A DNA stretch of 64,000 nt, taken from the NCBI GenBank assembly GCA_963585895.1, contig OY757915.1:92900836-92964835 (forward strand), in the 5' to 3' direction. How positions within the stretch are numbered: position 1 is the stretch's first letter; every line of letters starts with the position of its first letter. Under the pieces are notes generated by a model. The model ran no database searches. It was not told the DNA's origin and saw only the letters and a program-made list of their open reading frames with translations. Shown piece by piece: positions 31,609 through 42,004 of the stretch. This DNA comes from Sepioteuthis lessoniana. Taxonomy: Eukaryota; Mollusca; Cephalopoda; Myopsida; Loliginidae. The position numbers and the translations under genes were made by a program.

Positions 31609-31612
31609 TATA

Positions 31613-32203
31613 ACTTAGAGAGTAGCTCTTGGTCTTTCAACGAGATCTATCGAATTTTCTTTAATGCACATCACACACTGAACTATGTCCTCCGAACTTA
31701 TCTTGAATGAGTAAAATTCTCACATGTATTGGAAGTTGTGTTTTAAACTCACAGCTTCATTATCTTCGGACTTAAACAATATTCTCAAATTTAAAATAAC
31801 ATTTTGAAATTATCTTACGGTCCTCAGATGGTACATTCAACATGTAGACATCAGTTGTTGATGTTACAACCATAAGTGTAACCCCCATCTGTTGAACAAA
31901 TATTGAGCTGGAGTAAACAGTGTTATCACAATTTGATAAAATATCTAAAGTGGTATTTATATTAATAGAGGTACTTATACAAGTTGAATATCTATTGATA
32001 CAGATTTTTCCTTTTCTGAAGTATGTATACACTCTTGCCGGACTATATATATATATATATATATACATAAGTTAGGGTAGTATAGGCAAAGAGTCAAAGA
32101 CGCTAGGTAACTTTCAGTTTCTTGTCTATGAGATTATCAAACCATCTTGTTCTACCACTGAATTTGAGCCGTCTTTATTTATAAAAGTAGCGAACTGCAT
32201 AAG

Positions 32204-32206
<3 letters not shown>
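31613..32206. other. No gene recognised; small repeat fragment
   Basis: Mostly AT-rich unique-looking DNA. At 32085-32150 the minus strand shows CTCATAGACAAGAAACTGAA, similar to the fragments at 12.9 and 29.1 kb. Confidence 0.4.
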
Positions 32207-32258
<52 letters not shown>

Positions 32259-32420
32259 GCTACGACCTTCTCTCTGAGGATGAGGTCTTAATCACGTTTA
32301 AAACTACAAGTCACAGAAGGCAAAAGTAGAGTGAGATGATTACGCATTTGTTTTGATCGGTAGATATATAGATAGATACGGACAAGTAAATAGCATGAGA
32401 TAGATAGATAGATCAGCTGT
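32207..32420. repeat. AT array and short GATA runs
   Basis: AT run of about 48 bp at 32207-32255 and GATA runs near 32360-32412. Confidence 0.85.
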
Positions 32421-32549
32421 GATAGAAGTTTTATTAGAAATTGAATAACAATCTGAAGAAAGAAACCACAAATGAAAGTGTCAACCTACTCATCTTTTTT
32501 GGTTCTCCATTTACCTTAAATCTGAGAAGGTGATCAGATTTTAAGTAGT

Positions 32550-32770
32550 AAACAAAAGCCGGGTCATTTTGACAGGCGCACCATGCGTGTCGGCGATAAA
32601 GGCCTGGAAGGTTCAGGTCGTGCCAGGGCGGAGAAAAGTGAAGACATCTTTTTCCTTCGTTCAGCGACTGTAACGACGGCGCCATATTTGACACCCCCGT
32701 TATACAACAACAATAAAATGCCCGGTTGATCACAAATTCGCGCATGCGTGCTGTATTATTCTTTACCTGC
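32550..32770. promoter_or_regulatory. Possible CpG-rich regulatory stretch
   Basis: GC- and CpG-rich block with GACGGCGCCATATTTG and CGCGCATGCGTGC (NRF1-like) at 32739-32751. A 103-residue minus-strand frame (32745-32434, starting MREFVINRAFYCCC) begins inside the NRF1-like site; I recognise no domain in it. This could be the edge of an unrecognised repeat rather than a promoter. Confidence 0.22.
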
Positions 32771-33044
32771 CCTTCGCATTCATGCAGGATTTTACTCTTT
32801 CTTTGCCACTGTTTGTTTGTTTGTTGTTTATTTTCGCACTTTTGCTACAACATAGTTCTCACTTTGCTAACAAAGTCTTTAAAAAAGATTTCTTCATTTA
32901 GCTATTTTCGGGCGCCTTGTGTAGATTCACACAGTTTGTAAGTTCGATCAAAACAATCAAGAAGAGGATTAAGAGAAGATCTCTTAAGTAATTCGACTGA
33001 GGAGAAGAGAAATCTTTTGGTTTGACTTCGGCGTTTTCTTTTTC

Positions 33045-33228
33045 CCTGACTGGTTGCCATATCAAGGTTAAAGAACGCACTTGCCCTACTACTTACCCAC
33101 AGCTGGAGGTAGAATAGTTGGATTTATTCCTTTCCCAAATGTATTAACCCTCTTTGAAATAGTCGCATCCAGGAATTGAACTCGATATCCTTACAGATTT
33201 CTTCAAATATCCTGTGACTTTGTGCTAT
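33045..33228 (-). repeat. S3 SINE, partial, reverse
   Basis: GACTGGTTGCCATATCAAGG, CTACTTACCCACAGCTGG, CCTTTCCCAAATGTATTAAC and CGCATCCAGGAATTGAACTC. The 3' tail is missing. Confidence 0.7.
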
Positions 33229-33417
33229 ACTAAGATATTTAGTTATCTGGTCCAATCAATAATTTTCAAACAGCTTTATTCAACAAACAAAGGATACTAC
33301 CGCTCCTGGTCAGAGTTAACTTGGAAGTGATTTTTTATATCGTTGCTTTTTAAAAATAGTTTTTGTTTTGATATTTTCTTTTCTTTTTTTTATCACACAG
33401 TCCTATTGAATACGAAT

Positions 33418-33625
33418 GATTTTTAAAATAGATCTATTTGACCCATTGATGGGACCCCAACAGGTTGTAGCACTCCGGTCAGAGTTGATATGAGATTAAT
33501 AGTAATGGGCGGGATATTCCATACGACCCAAAACTGAAGTCTCACCGCCAGCTGCAGTTTGTGTCATACTCAGGACAACTTTTTTGTCGAGAGTGTCTTA
33601 ATCCTCGGCAGGGGATAGAGCCAAA
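33418..33625 (-). repeat. R1 head, reverse
   Basis: CTATTTGACCCATTGATGGG, GTAGCACTCCGGTCAGAGT, AGTCTCACCGCCAGCTGC and GTGTCATACTCAGGACAAC. No tail. Confidence 0.7.
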
Positions 33626-33679
33626 GACGGGTCTGAGTTGCCTGTTATCTCACAAAACAAAAATAGTGATTTTTTCAGG

Positions 33680-33755
33680 ATGAGGTTCTTCTACGACAAT
33701 GGATTTGACATCAAATAACCCAAGAAGGTTGATATGCCATTAAACAAAGAAACAA
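33680..33755 (+). repeat. S1 3' end, forward
   Basis: GGTTCTTCTACGACAATGG then ATTTGACATCAAATAACCC, AAGGTTGATATGCCATTAAA. 5'-truncated. Confidence 0.6.
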
Positions 33756-33799
33756 AACCATAAGATTTATAATATTCGGTGCACATTTTTAATTGACAA

Positions 33800-34755
33800 C
33801 AAATATTGTAAAATATATGGAGACACAGAATACTTCGACATTGTAGCAGGAGTACTACAAGGGGACAAGCTAGCCCTAAACCTCTTTATCATCTGTCTAG
33901 ACTACGTGCTTAGAACTTCGATCAACAAAATCAGAGAAAATGGCTTCGAGCTGACAAAGAAAAGAAGTAGAAGGTACCCCGCAAAAATAATTACCGACGC
34001 CGACTACGCCGATGACATAGCGTTACTGGCGAATATACCCAACCAAGCCGAAACAACACTGCATAGTTTGGAACGAGCCGCCGCAGGCATTGGACTCCAT
34101 GTCAATGCACATAAAACTGAATATATGTGTTTAAACCAAACAGGCGACATTTTCACACTAGAGGGAACCTCTCTGAAATTAGTAGACAGGAAGCAGAATC
34201 TCATCAACCGAAAAAGACATCGACACACGGCTAACGAAAGCATAGACAGCTATCGATAGGCTCTCAATCATATGGAAATCAGACCTGACCGATAAAATGA
34301 AACGCAGTTTCTTCCAGGCAGCGGGCGTATCGATACTGCTATATGGATGCACTACTTGGACGCTAACTAAACGGCTGAAGAAGAAGCTAGACGGCAATTA
34401 CACAAGAATGTTGCGAGCGATATTGAACAAATCCTGGCGTCAACACCCCACAAGGCACCAACTATACGGCCACCTGCCTCCCATCACGAAAACTATCCAA
34501 GCTAGACGAACCAGACATGCAGGACACTGCTGGAGAAGCAAGGACGTGCTCATAAGAGATGTACTCCGATGGACCCCCGCATATGGCCAAGCAAAAGCAA
34601 GACGACCAGCTCAAACATACACACAGCAGCTATGTGAGGATACGGGATGTAGCCCTGAAGACCTGCCAGAAGCGATGAATAATAGGGAGAAGTGGTGAGA
34701 GAGTGTCAGGGATATCCGTGCTAGCAGCACGGCATGATGATGATGATGATGATGT
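33800..34755 (+). mobile_element. LINE reverse transcriptase and C-terminus (YADD family), best copy
   Basis: From about 33815 one frame reads FDIVAGVLQGDKLALNL, LDYVLRTSINKI, and the catalytic DADYADDIALLAN, continuing to NAHKTEYMC. A frameshift near 34190 separates it from the C-terminal frame (34297-34698) with RSFFQAAGVSILLYGCTTW, LTKRLKKKLDGNYTRML and QLYGHLPPITKTIQARRTR. The 3' end is a GAT repeat (34735-34755). The 5' half, including any endonuclease, is missing. Clade not determined. Five further 3' fragments of the family are in the window. Confidence 0.88.
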
Positions 34756-34851
34756 ATTACCTTGAAAAATAAATCGATTGGTAATTTTCACTTTTACCTG
34801 TTAGCTTCGCTGAGTCGCCTAGTACTCGACGTAGATATGTACTTCTAGTTT

Positions 34852-35138
34852 ATCTATTTACCCAACCCCTCTGAACAGGCAGGATGTGACAAAAGTCAGT
34901 TTTAACACGGACTTTAGCAGGCTTGAATTCAAAAATTTTCCTTCTCCTAGACTGGTTGGTAAACCAAGGATAAAGACCGCAGTCTACCCTATTATTTACC
35001 CTTAGATGGAGGAAGACTAATTGAATTCATACCTATTACCAAGAGTATTAGTACTATGTGAAATGCAATCTGTCACGTCCAGAATTTGAATTCGTGTCGC
35101 TGTGTCTATTTTTTTTTTCATCAATAACCATTGAGGAA
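34852..35138 (-). repeat. S3 tRNA-like SINE, reverse
   Basis: TTTACCCAACCCCTCTGAAC, GGATGTGACAAAAGTCAG, TTTTCCTTCTCCTAGACTGG, GCAGTCTACCCTATTATT, CAAGAGTATTAGTACTATG, and CAGAATTTGAATTCGTGTCG. One of the most complete copies. From 35139 to 35400 no feature is recognised. Confidence 0.8.
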
Positions 35139-35404
35139 TCAGTACCAACTTGTCCAAGCTTATATTATTTACGAAACTTTAATTATGATACAATGTAAAA
35201 CAGCGTGAAATACGAAGAGGAACATTGGGTTGTACCGACTTTTACGCGAGGAAGATTTCCCTACCAAGAAAATTAGAATTCGAAATGCTGCTGTGTCCGA
35301 TCCTTTGTAATAATTCTATATTACTATTATACATCTCCATCTTTGAAGTACAACTGATAAACCTAATTGACATGTTTAATTAGATGTGAATAATTATCTT
35401 TGTA

Positions 35405-36078
35405 CAGAGTGTCTCAATATACGTGGTACCCATATGACTGCTAATATAAGGCGTCTCAATTTACATGGGACCGTATGACTGCTAATATAAAGCGTCTCAA
35501 TATATATGTGACCCATATGACTGCTAATATAGCGTGTCTCAATATACATGGGACCGTATGACTGCTAATATAAGGCGTCTCAATTTACATGGGACCGTAT
35601 GACCGCTAATATAAAGCGTCTCAATATACATGTGACCCATATGACTGCTCATATATCGTATATCTCAATATACATGTGACCCATATGACTGCTAATATAG
35701 CATGTCTCAATATACATGGGACCGTATGACCGCTAATATAAAGCATGTCAATATACATGTGACCCATATGACTGCTAATATAGCGTATATCTCAATATAC
35801 ATGGGACCCATATTACTGCTAATATAAGGCGTCTCAATATACATGTGACCCATATGACTGCTAATATAGCGTATATCTCAATATACATGGGACCCATATT
35901 ACTGCTAATATAAGGCGTCTCAATATACATGTGACCCATATGACTGCTAATATAGCGTATATCTCAATATATATGTGACCCATATGACTGCTAATATAAG
36001 GCGTCTCAATATACATGGAACCCATGTGACTGCTAATATAACGTGTCTCAATATACATGGGAACCATGCGACTGCAAA
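35405..36078. repeat. Minisatellite of 41-47-bp units, about 16 copies
   Basis: Units of the form GTCTCAATATACATGGGACC plus ATATGACTGCTAATATAAGC. Two main variants (one with GCGTCTC and GTGACCC, one with GCGTATATCTC and GGGACCC) alternate in the right half, giving a dimer of about 92 bp repeated three times. Repeated peptide frames here are artefacts. Confidence 0.93.
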
Positions 36079-36227
36079 TGCTTCTACTAATAATAACGTT
36101 GTGGTCTTTATTGTTTCAGATTTAAAAATAACAAACTATAACAACTATTAATCCTCAATCACAATGCCTTGCACAAAAGAGGAAAAATATTTTGCCACAT
36201 TGCTTATTTTGAGACAAAATCATTCAA

Positions 36228-36470
36228 AACTGTCTCAAAATAGACGCAACCCATTAATATGAGAATGATTTATAACTGAGACTAGAAATGGAAAAAAAAT
36301 TGCATATCCGGCAAGTTGAAATAATAATGATTTTAAAAATTGATTTGATGTCTCCAGTTTGAAGGAGGCATTTTTTACAGGACGTGTTCCAAATGACCGC
36401 CATTGCGCTCATCTGAGTAATAAATCCTTATCATTTTAATGGTTTGTATCTATTTTGAGACTCCCTGTTT
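36228..36470. repeat. Inverted-repeat pair
   Basis: 36228-36280 (ACTGTCTCAAAATAGACGC, AACCCATTAATATGAGAATG) is imperfectly inverted at 36413-36470 (ATTTTAATGGTTTGTATC, TATTTTGAGACTCCCTG). Possible short non-autonomous DNA transposon of about 240 bp. No target duplication recognised. Confidence 0.45.
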
Positions 36471-36474
36471 ATTC

Positions 36475-36572
36475 GACGCCCTTTGCGTAACGGTAATCGT
36501 CGACCAGAGTTCAATTTCTGTTTCCGTTTCACTTCGCGCTAATCATCATCAAGATGTTCCGACAGCAATGAT

Positions 36573-36610
<38 letters not shown>
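36475..36610 (+). repeat. S3 5' fragment and CT microsatellite
   Basis: GCCCTTTGCGTAACGGTAAT, CGACCAGAGTTCAATTTCTG and GTTTCACTTCGCGCTAAT are the tRNA-like start of S3. A CT run follows at 36568-36610. Confidence 0.6.
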
Positions 36611-36807
36611 ACACTTATCCATATCATCCATCGCTCTTTACAAGTCCTCTAGACAGCACTAGTGTCCGCATAGAACTGATAAATGTAAGTTTTTGCTGGT
36701 GTGTCCATGTATATGAAGCCATATAAGTTTGTTTCCAAGTGATACAGCTATACCGTGGAACTTATATGGCTACAGCGTGGAAGAATTCTAGCTGGGTTTT
36801 ATCAGTG

Positions 36808-37065
36808 AACCGGGCCATTGGCCTTATGAGTAGAATGTTCGCCAATAAAGTAGGAGACCAGATTTCAATCCTCGGTCTAGTCATACCAAAAACTCAAAAA
36901 ATGGTACTTGATGCCGCCTTGCTTAAGAGTCAGCATTATAAGGTACGGATCAAGGGTAAAGTGGAGCAATCCAGGGAATGGAGTAGTAGTAGAGTAGTAG
37001 CTACTGAAAAAGGAGCCTTCGAGTCGCCCTCGACTAAGGTCGCCAACTTTACTTTACTTTACTTA
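36808..37065 (+). repeat. S2 tRNA-like SINE, forward
   Basis: Full plan: GGGCCATTGGCCTTATGAG (A-box region), GACCAGATTTCAATCCTCGG (B box), GTCATACCAAAAACTCAAAA, AAGTGGAGCAATCCAGGG, AAAAGGAGCCTTCGAGTCGC, ending with repeated TTTACTTTACTTTAC. Confidence 0.82.
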
Positions 37066-37111
37066 AAAACATTATCAATGAGATCAGATTTCTGTATTGT
37101 CTATTGAGTAG

Positions 37112-37290
37112 TTTTCAAGCTAATGCTCTTAGGAAAGGCATGATCTTGTCTTAACCTGCGATGTGTAGATAGTAGGACAGATTGGGTTCCTTAGCCTAGG
37201 TTAGGTAAACAGTTTAGGAGAAAGGAAAGTTTGAACTAAACCCTGCTTCACTTCACTCAAAAACTGACCTTGTATCAGATCTTTCCTACA
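37112..37290 (+). repeat. S3 3' part, forward
   Basis: GCTAATGCTCTTAGGAAAGG, TAGATAGTAGGACAGATTGG, AACAGTTTAGGAGAAAGGAA and CTGACCTTGTATCAGATC. The tRNA-like part is missing. From 37291 to 37660 no feature is recognised. Confidence 0.6.
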
Positions 37291-37689
37291 GCAGAGGGTT
37301 TTTTTTTTAAATTTTTGCTTTTCAATTTAAGGAAATTTAAAATTCTCGACAATTAGATACATTTTGAAGCATCATGGCTTCTTGCTTATGTATTCTTTAT
37401 TGTAATGTACCCCTTCTAAACGAGAGCCTCTATTTCTTAACGAGGAGTATTTTTTGTAACTTTAAAAGGCATTCCCAGGTCAAGTGAGTATGCATACCAA
37501 ATGCGGAAGCTTTAAGTTAAACCGTTTAGTTGTCTATAGAGGATTTTTCTGGTATTTCATGTCGATCTCAGGAGCCCTCAAAAAACCTCGAACCGAACCC
37601 TTTTATGTAATCCACAGGGGTAGATTGTTTTAATTCCATCAACCCTGACCGAATACAAGTGTTAAGCTGTAGTAATATTCGTTGTTATA

Positions 37690-37800
37690 TACCAGTAGTC
37701 AGGATTGAACCTGAAACCACCAGATGATTTCACTTAGAAGCACTTTTCTGCCTAATGCCTATACCCGTTGCGTTATGCGTCCGTTATGTGTCATTACAGG
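37690..37800 (-). repeat. tRNA-like segment (S5), reverse
   Basis: Minus strand: ACGGACGCATAACGCAACGG (A-box-like), AAGTGCTTCTAAGTGAAATC, and CAGGTTCAATCCTGACTAC (B box). Similar to 23195-23290. Confidence 0.5.
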
Positions 37801-38036
37801 AGAGACAAATAAACTATTACCCATTGTTAATATGAACTATTAACGTCTTTACTATTAATGATTGTTTACTAGTTATTATCATAGTCCAATCTATAGGTTG
37901 ATAAGATCGATCCTCACAGGGTGCCCTGTAATGATTATTGTGCGCTAGAATAAGCCAAGATCAATAACTATGTGCAAAAGAGCTGCGAAACGGTTATCGT
38001 CACTGAAAGTGATATTGGCTAGTAAAGTTTTTGATA

Positions 38037-38170
38037 TGTTCCTTATATTGCCAGGAGGTATCAAGTACCATTTTTAAAGTCTTTGGTATGATGCAACCTG
38101 GAATTGAACCCAGGTCTCCCGGACCATTGGCGAACACTCTACCCACTAGACCAATGTGTTTGCCCGGAGA
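38037..38170 (-). repeat. S2 5' half, reverse
   Basis: AAGTACCATTTTTAAAGTC, GGTATGATGCAACCTGGAAT, TGAACCCAGGTCTCCCGGAC, and ACTCTACCCACTAGACCAAT, the tRNA-like head of S2 on the minus strand. Confidence 0.78.
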
Positions 38171-39375
38171 AAAAGCAGCATGTATTGACTTTGGATTTAT
38201 ACAATATAGAAAGACAGAAATCCATCTATACTCTTCCTAAAAATATTAGGGCTGTTTAGACTCTTTATTTTTTAGTGGGCAGACAATCCAGGAGAAGGAT
38301 TCATTTAGAATTACTGCCCTTGATAAAGATATTAACTAATTCCCACTCCAACAAAATAATAGTTTAGTTTTGGTTCTCTTGCTTTGGTGGGCTAATTCCT
38401 TCCCAAGTGAAATTTTTGGGCAATTTAGAATTGTTTTAATGGATAAATAGTTTTGGAGAAAGATAATATGTATTCGCTTCGCACAAAAACTTGAAAAGGT
38501 ATGAATCTATTTTCTGCCTAAGTTAAATAGTTGAGAAGTTGGGCTCTCGAGCGTTGGTGTCGAAACTGTCAAGAAGAACAACTGTGCGTTTAAAATCAGG
38601 TCGGCGTTGGCCGAGCAATCTCAATCAGCCGCTGACCATCCTGTCCTTCAACAAAACTACGTGCTTTGGAAACCATAGCAAGATCAATGACGTAGCCATG
38701 ATGGAGCCCAACATTATTCGAGAGGCTAACAATGTGTAGTTTAGACAACTCTGTGTAGCCATGATTATCACGTTAGTCTCGTGGAGGTGAGTTCAATCCT
38801 CACTGGGAGCCAAAAATATATGGCCTTACGCCACACTAACTTAAACTTAGATATCAGCACTCCTCAAATTCACAGGATGGGCGAGCAATTCACATAAGCT
38901 AATATGTTACCGAAGAGAGCTCCAGAATGATGACCTTTTTCCATACCCAAATGCCTCTTCATTAAAAAAATCGTTGGTATTTCAACCTTCTCTCCTTCGC
39001 ATTCTCTACTTCTGAGCACTCAGGACTAAGAGTCGCAAGATGCTGCCCCACCTTCCAAGACGACCCTCATGGACGGTTGGTATTGTAAGGGTTTGGAAAT
39101 TAGAGTCTGTCTGTGGAGCAACAGTGCGTGAAGCAGTCGTGTCGTGCCGCGGGTGACACTGATGGATCAGTTTTTAACCGCCCGGAATAGAAGAGGGCCG
39201 ATCTTCACACTTTTCCGAGATTAGGAGAAGGAAGAGAAGGGATGAAATTGTCAGAGAGATGAGATATCTCTACACACCCTTATCCCCACCTCATAAACAC
39301 GCAACTGCACGAACACACAGTACATATATTTAAGAGGTTATATATCTCCATCTTGCCACTCGTCTAGCTCAGCAA
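38171..39375. other. Unclassified stretch
   Basis: No gene recognised. A 66-residue frame at 38539-38739 (starting MGSRALVSKLSRRTT) is not low-complexity but matches no family I know. At about 38775-38815 GTCTCGTGGAGGTGAGTTCA with ATCCTCAC looks like a tRNA B-box fragment. 39030-39240 is moderately GC-rich and unassigned. Confidence 0.35.
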
Positions 39376-39379
39376 GTTC

Positions 39380-39572
39380 TTCTATCTATCTATCTATCTA
39401 TCTCAATTAGCCCCACTTCCTCTGTCTCGTTTTTTCTTTTTGTATTTATCATAGTCTCTCTCTTTGTTTGTTTCTTCCTTTGTTTCTTTCTTTCTTTCTT
39501 TCTTTCTTTCTTTCGATTAATGCAATATTATCACATTTGCCTATCTTCTTACTTATCTATCCCAGTCTATGC

Positions 39573-39603
<31 letters not shown>

Positions 39604-39655
39604 AATTAGTCCCACTCTCTCTGTCTCATTTTCTCTTTTTGTATTTACCATAGTC

Positions 39656-39686
<31 letters not shown>

Positions 39687-39688
39687 AT
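39380..39688. repeat. TATC and TTTC arrays, duplicated block
   Basis: Two similar blocks (about 39380-39515 and 39578-39688) each consist of a TATC array, an AATTAG(C/T)CCCACT linker, TGTCTC, CTTTTTGTATTTA, CATAGTCTC and a TTTC array. The unit of about 200 bp has been tandemly duplicated. Confidence 0.85.
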
Positions 39689-39689
39689 T

Positions 39690-40083
39690 TGCTTCTCTAC
39701 AGAGGGGTAAGACTCCCACCCCAAGGAGTGTCCTGGATATGACACTAAACTTTCTAATGGTGAGGTTCCAGTAATTCTGGAGCTTTGGGGAATGCGGAGT
39801 ACCCCTTCATTGCCATTGCTCTGGTCCGAAGTGGTAACACTAGATAAGGGTCCTATCTATGGGTTAAAAAAAACTAAACTGTGATTTGAGCTTATTGTTT
39901 TTGGCATTTAAACTGTGTATTTATGCTAAACTGAATTGTTTAAAACAGAAGTGTTTTGACATTTAAAATGCGTTCTTATACTAAACTGAATTGCTCGAAA
40001 TAGAACTGTTTCACCTCTAAACTGTGTACTTATGCTAAACTGAATCATCTGAAATAAAACTGTTTTGACATTAACTCTGTGTA
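39690..40083 (+). repeat. R1 repeat, forward, 5'-truncated
   Basis: Starts in the head (CTTCTCTACAGAGGGGTAAG) at the TTTC array, then GATATGACACTAAACTTTC and the tail. It is cut at 40083 where another R1 starts. Confidence 0.8.
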
Positions 40084-40725
40084 TTGCCCAGTCAGCTGGG
40101 GCTGCAGAATACAACGCCTGCACCTCTAAAGAGGGGTAAGACACCACCCAACAAGTTTCCTGGATAGGATACTACACAATCTGATAATGAGGTTCAAGTG
40201 ATGCTGGGGCTTTTGGGAAAACAGAGCACCCCTTCATTGCCATTGCTCCCAGGTCCACTCTGGATCAGAATGGTAGCACCTGATAAGGGTCCTATCAATG
40301 GGTTAAATAGAAATAAATTGCATATGCTAAACTGAATTGTTTGAATTAGAACTGCTTGATGAAACTGAATAGCTTGAAATAGAAATGTTTTTGACAATTA
40401 AACTGTGTACTTATGTAAAACTGTTTGAAATAGAACTGTTTTTGACATTGAAACTGTACTTACACTAAAGTGAATTGTTTAATATAGAACTGTTTTGACA
40501 TTTAACTGCGTGTAAACAAAATCTATACTTATACCTAACTGAATTGCGCGAATTAGAACTGGTTGAATATACTGAATAGCTTGAAATAGAAAGGTTTTTG
40601 ATATCTAAACTGTGTAATCATGCTAAAGTGAATTATTTGAAATAGAACTGATTATTTGTATAAAAATAGATTTGGCATTAATAACCTACAAAGGTTGATA
40701 TGCCAAAAAATCCAACCAACCAAAC
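40084..40725 (+). repeat. R1 composite repeat, forward, full length
   Basis: GCCCAGTCAGCTGGGGCTGC at 40085, CTCTAAAGAGGGGTAAGAC, GGATCAGAATGGTAGCACC, six or so tail units, and the 3' module at 40670-40710. Confidence 0.87.
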
Positions 40726-40729
40726 TACC

Positions 40730-40834
40730 TTATTTCTTTCTTTCTTTTTTTCTTTCTATCTTTCGATTAATAAAATAGTATCACCTTTGCCTATCTATCT
40801 ACCAACTTATCTATCTATCTATCTATCTGTATGT
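40730..40834. repeat. TTTC and TATC arrays
   Basis: Tetranucleotide runs with TTTCGATTAATAAAATAGTA, the same linker as TTTCGATTAATGCAATATTA at about 39510. Confidence 0.8.
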
Positions 40835-41165
40835 AAAGTCCTGGTGGCAACACCCCACAAGACACCAACTGTACGGCCATCTGCCACCTATCACGAAAAC
40901 TATTCAAGTTAGACGAACTAGATATGCAGGACACAACTGGAGAAGCAGGGACGAACTCATAAGTGATGTACTCTTATGGACCCCCACACATAGCCGTGCA
41001 AAAGCAGGACGACCAGCACAAACATACTTTCAGCAACTATGTGAGGGTACGGGATGTTGTCCAGAAGACCTGCCTGAGGCGATGAACGATAGGGAAAAGT
41101 GGCGAGAGAGGGTCAGGGATAGCCGTGCTACCAGCACGACATGATAATGATGATGATGATGACGT
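40835..41165 (+). mobile_element. LINE 3' end (YADD family), forward
   Basis: One frame covers HPTRHQLYGH-like, PPITKTIQVRRTRYAGH-like, WRSRDELISDVLLW, RAKAGRPAQTYFQQL and LPEAMNDREKWRERV blocks. It ends with a GAT repeat at 41150-41163. 5'-truncated after the TATC array. Confidence 0.85.
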
Positions 41166-41187
41166 ATATATCTCTCTCAATATATAT

Positions 41188-41262
41188 GCATTTACCAACC
41201 CCCTCCGCACGGATAGGATGTGACACAAGGTCAAGAACTATGTAAAATGCAATCAAGCCCAA
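41188..41262 (-). repeat. S3 fragments, reverse
   Basis: ATTTACCAACCCCCTCCGC and GGATAGGATGTGACACAAGG are the S3 3' end. AACTATGTAAAATGCAATC directly follows, so an internal part is deleted. Confidence 0.65.
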
Positions 41263-41264
41263 CC

Positions 41265-41265
41265 A

Positions 41266-41313
<48 letters not shown>

Positions 41314-41490
41314 TCATGCTTGTATATCTATCTATCTATCTATTCATGTATCTATTAATATATATCAGTCTGTTCATACCAATATATCTGTTAATCGATA
41401 TATCTCATTTTATCTATCTATCTATCGATATAGTTTTATTAATCTCTATCTCTTTCTCTCTCTCTCTCTACATATATATATATATATATA
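41265..41490. repeat. AT, TATC and CT arrays
   Basis: AT run at 41265-41312, degenerate TATC to 41430, CT then AT to 41491. Confidence 0.85.
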
Positions 41491-41494
41491 TAAG

Positions 41495-41745
41495 TAAAGT
41501 AGTAGTAAGTAAAGTTGGCGACCGTAGTCGAGGGTAACCCGACGGCTCCTTTTCGATAGCTACTACATCAAGGTGTAGGGGAGGACGTTACTCCTTATCC
41601 CTGGATTGCTCCAATATACCCTTGATCCTTACCATATAATCTGAGTATTAAGCGAGGTAGCATCAAATACCATTTTTTCAGTCTTTGCTATGACTCGACC
41701 TCGGATTGAACCCAGGTCTCCCTGGCCATTGCCGAACACTTTAAC
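41495..41745 (-). repeat. S2 tRNA-like SINE, reverse
   Basis: AAGTAAAGTTGGCGACCGTA at the 3' end, CCCGACGGCTCCTTTTCG, GGATTGCTCCAATATACCC, GATTGAACCCAGGTCTCCCT, GCCGAACACTTTAACCA. AT arrays lie on both sides. Confidence 0.83.
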
Positions 41746-41759
41746 CATATATATATATA

Positions 41760-42000
41760 TATATATATAGTGGCGACCATAATGTTCAGAACAGCATAGT
41801 TTTGTCAGAAAAAGTAGGTATAACTCTTTATCTAAGTTGTTTTAGATTCTATAATTTTCGCTGACGATAAATACGATATTAATTGTTATTCAGTGAAATT
41901 TTGGTGTTATTTAAGATAATAATAAAAAAGTATTGAATGATTTAGTGATTTACTGCAAAACCCAGGGCGGCCAAAATGATCAGAACGATTGAAAAAATGA
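41760..42000. other. Possible transposon fragment
   Basis: GTGGCGACCATAATGTTCAGAAC at the left and CAGGGCGGCCAAAATGATCAGAACG at about 41964 are similar direct repeats about 195 bp apart. AT-rich between. Family unknown. Confidence 0.35.
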
Positions 42001-42004
42001 ACTA

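Noticed and set aside
33815..34698. Joining the two LINE frames as one functional gene
   Set aside because: A frameshift near 34190, a missing 5' half and truncated sister copies show that it is a dead copy.
35405..36078. CRISPR-like array
   Set aside because: Units are contiguous tandem repeats without unique spacers, in an animal-type genome; it is a minisatellite.
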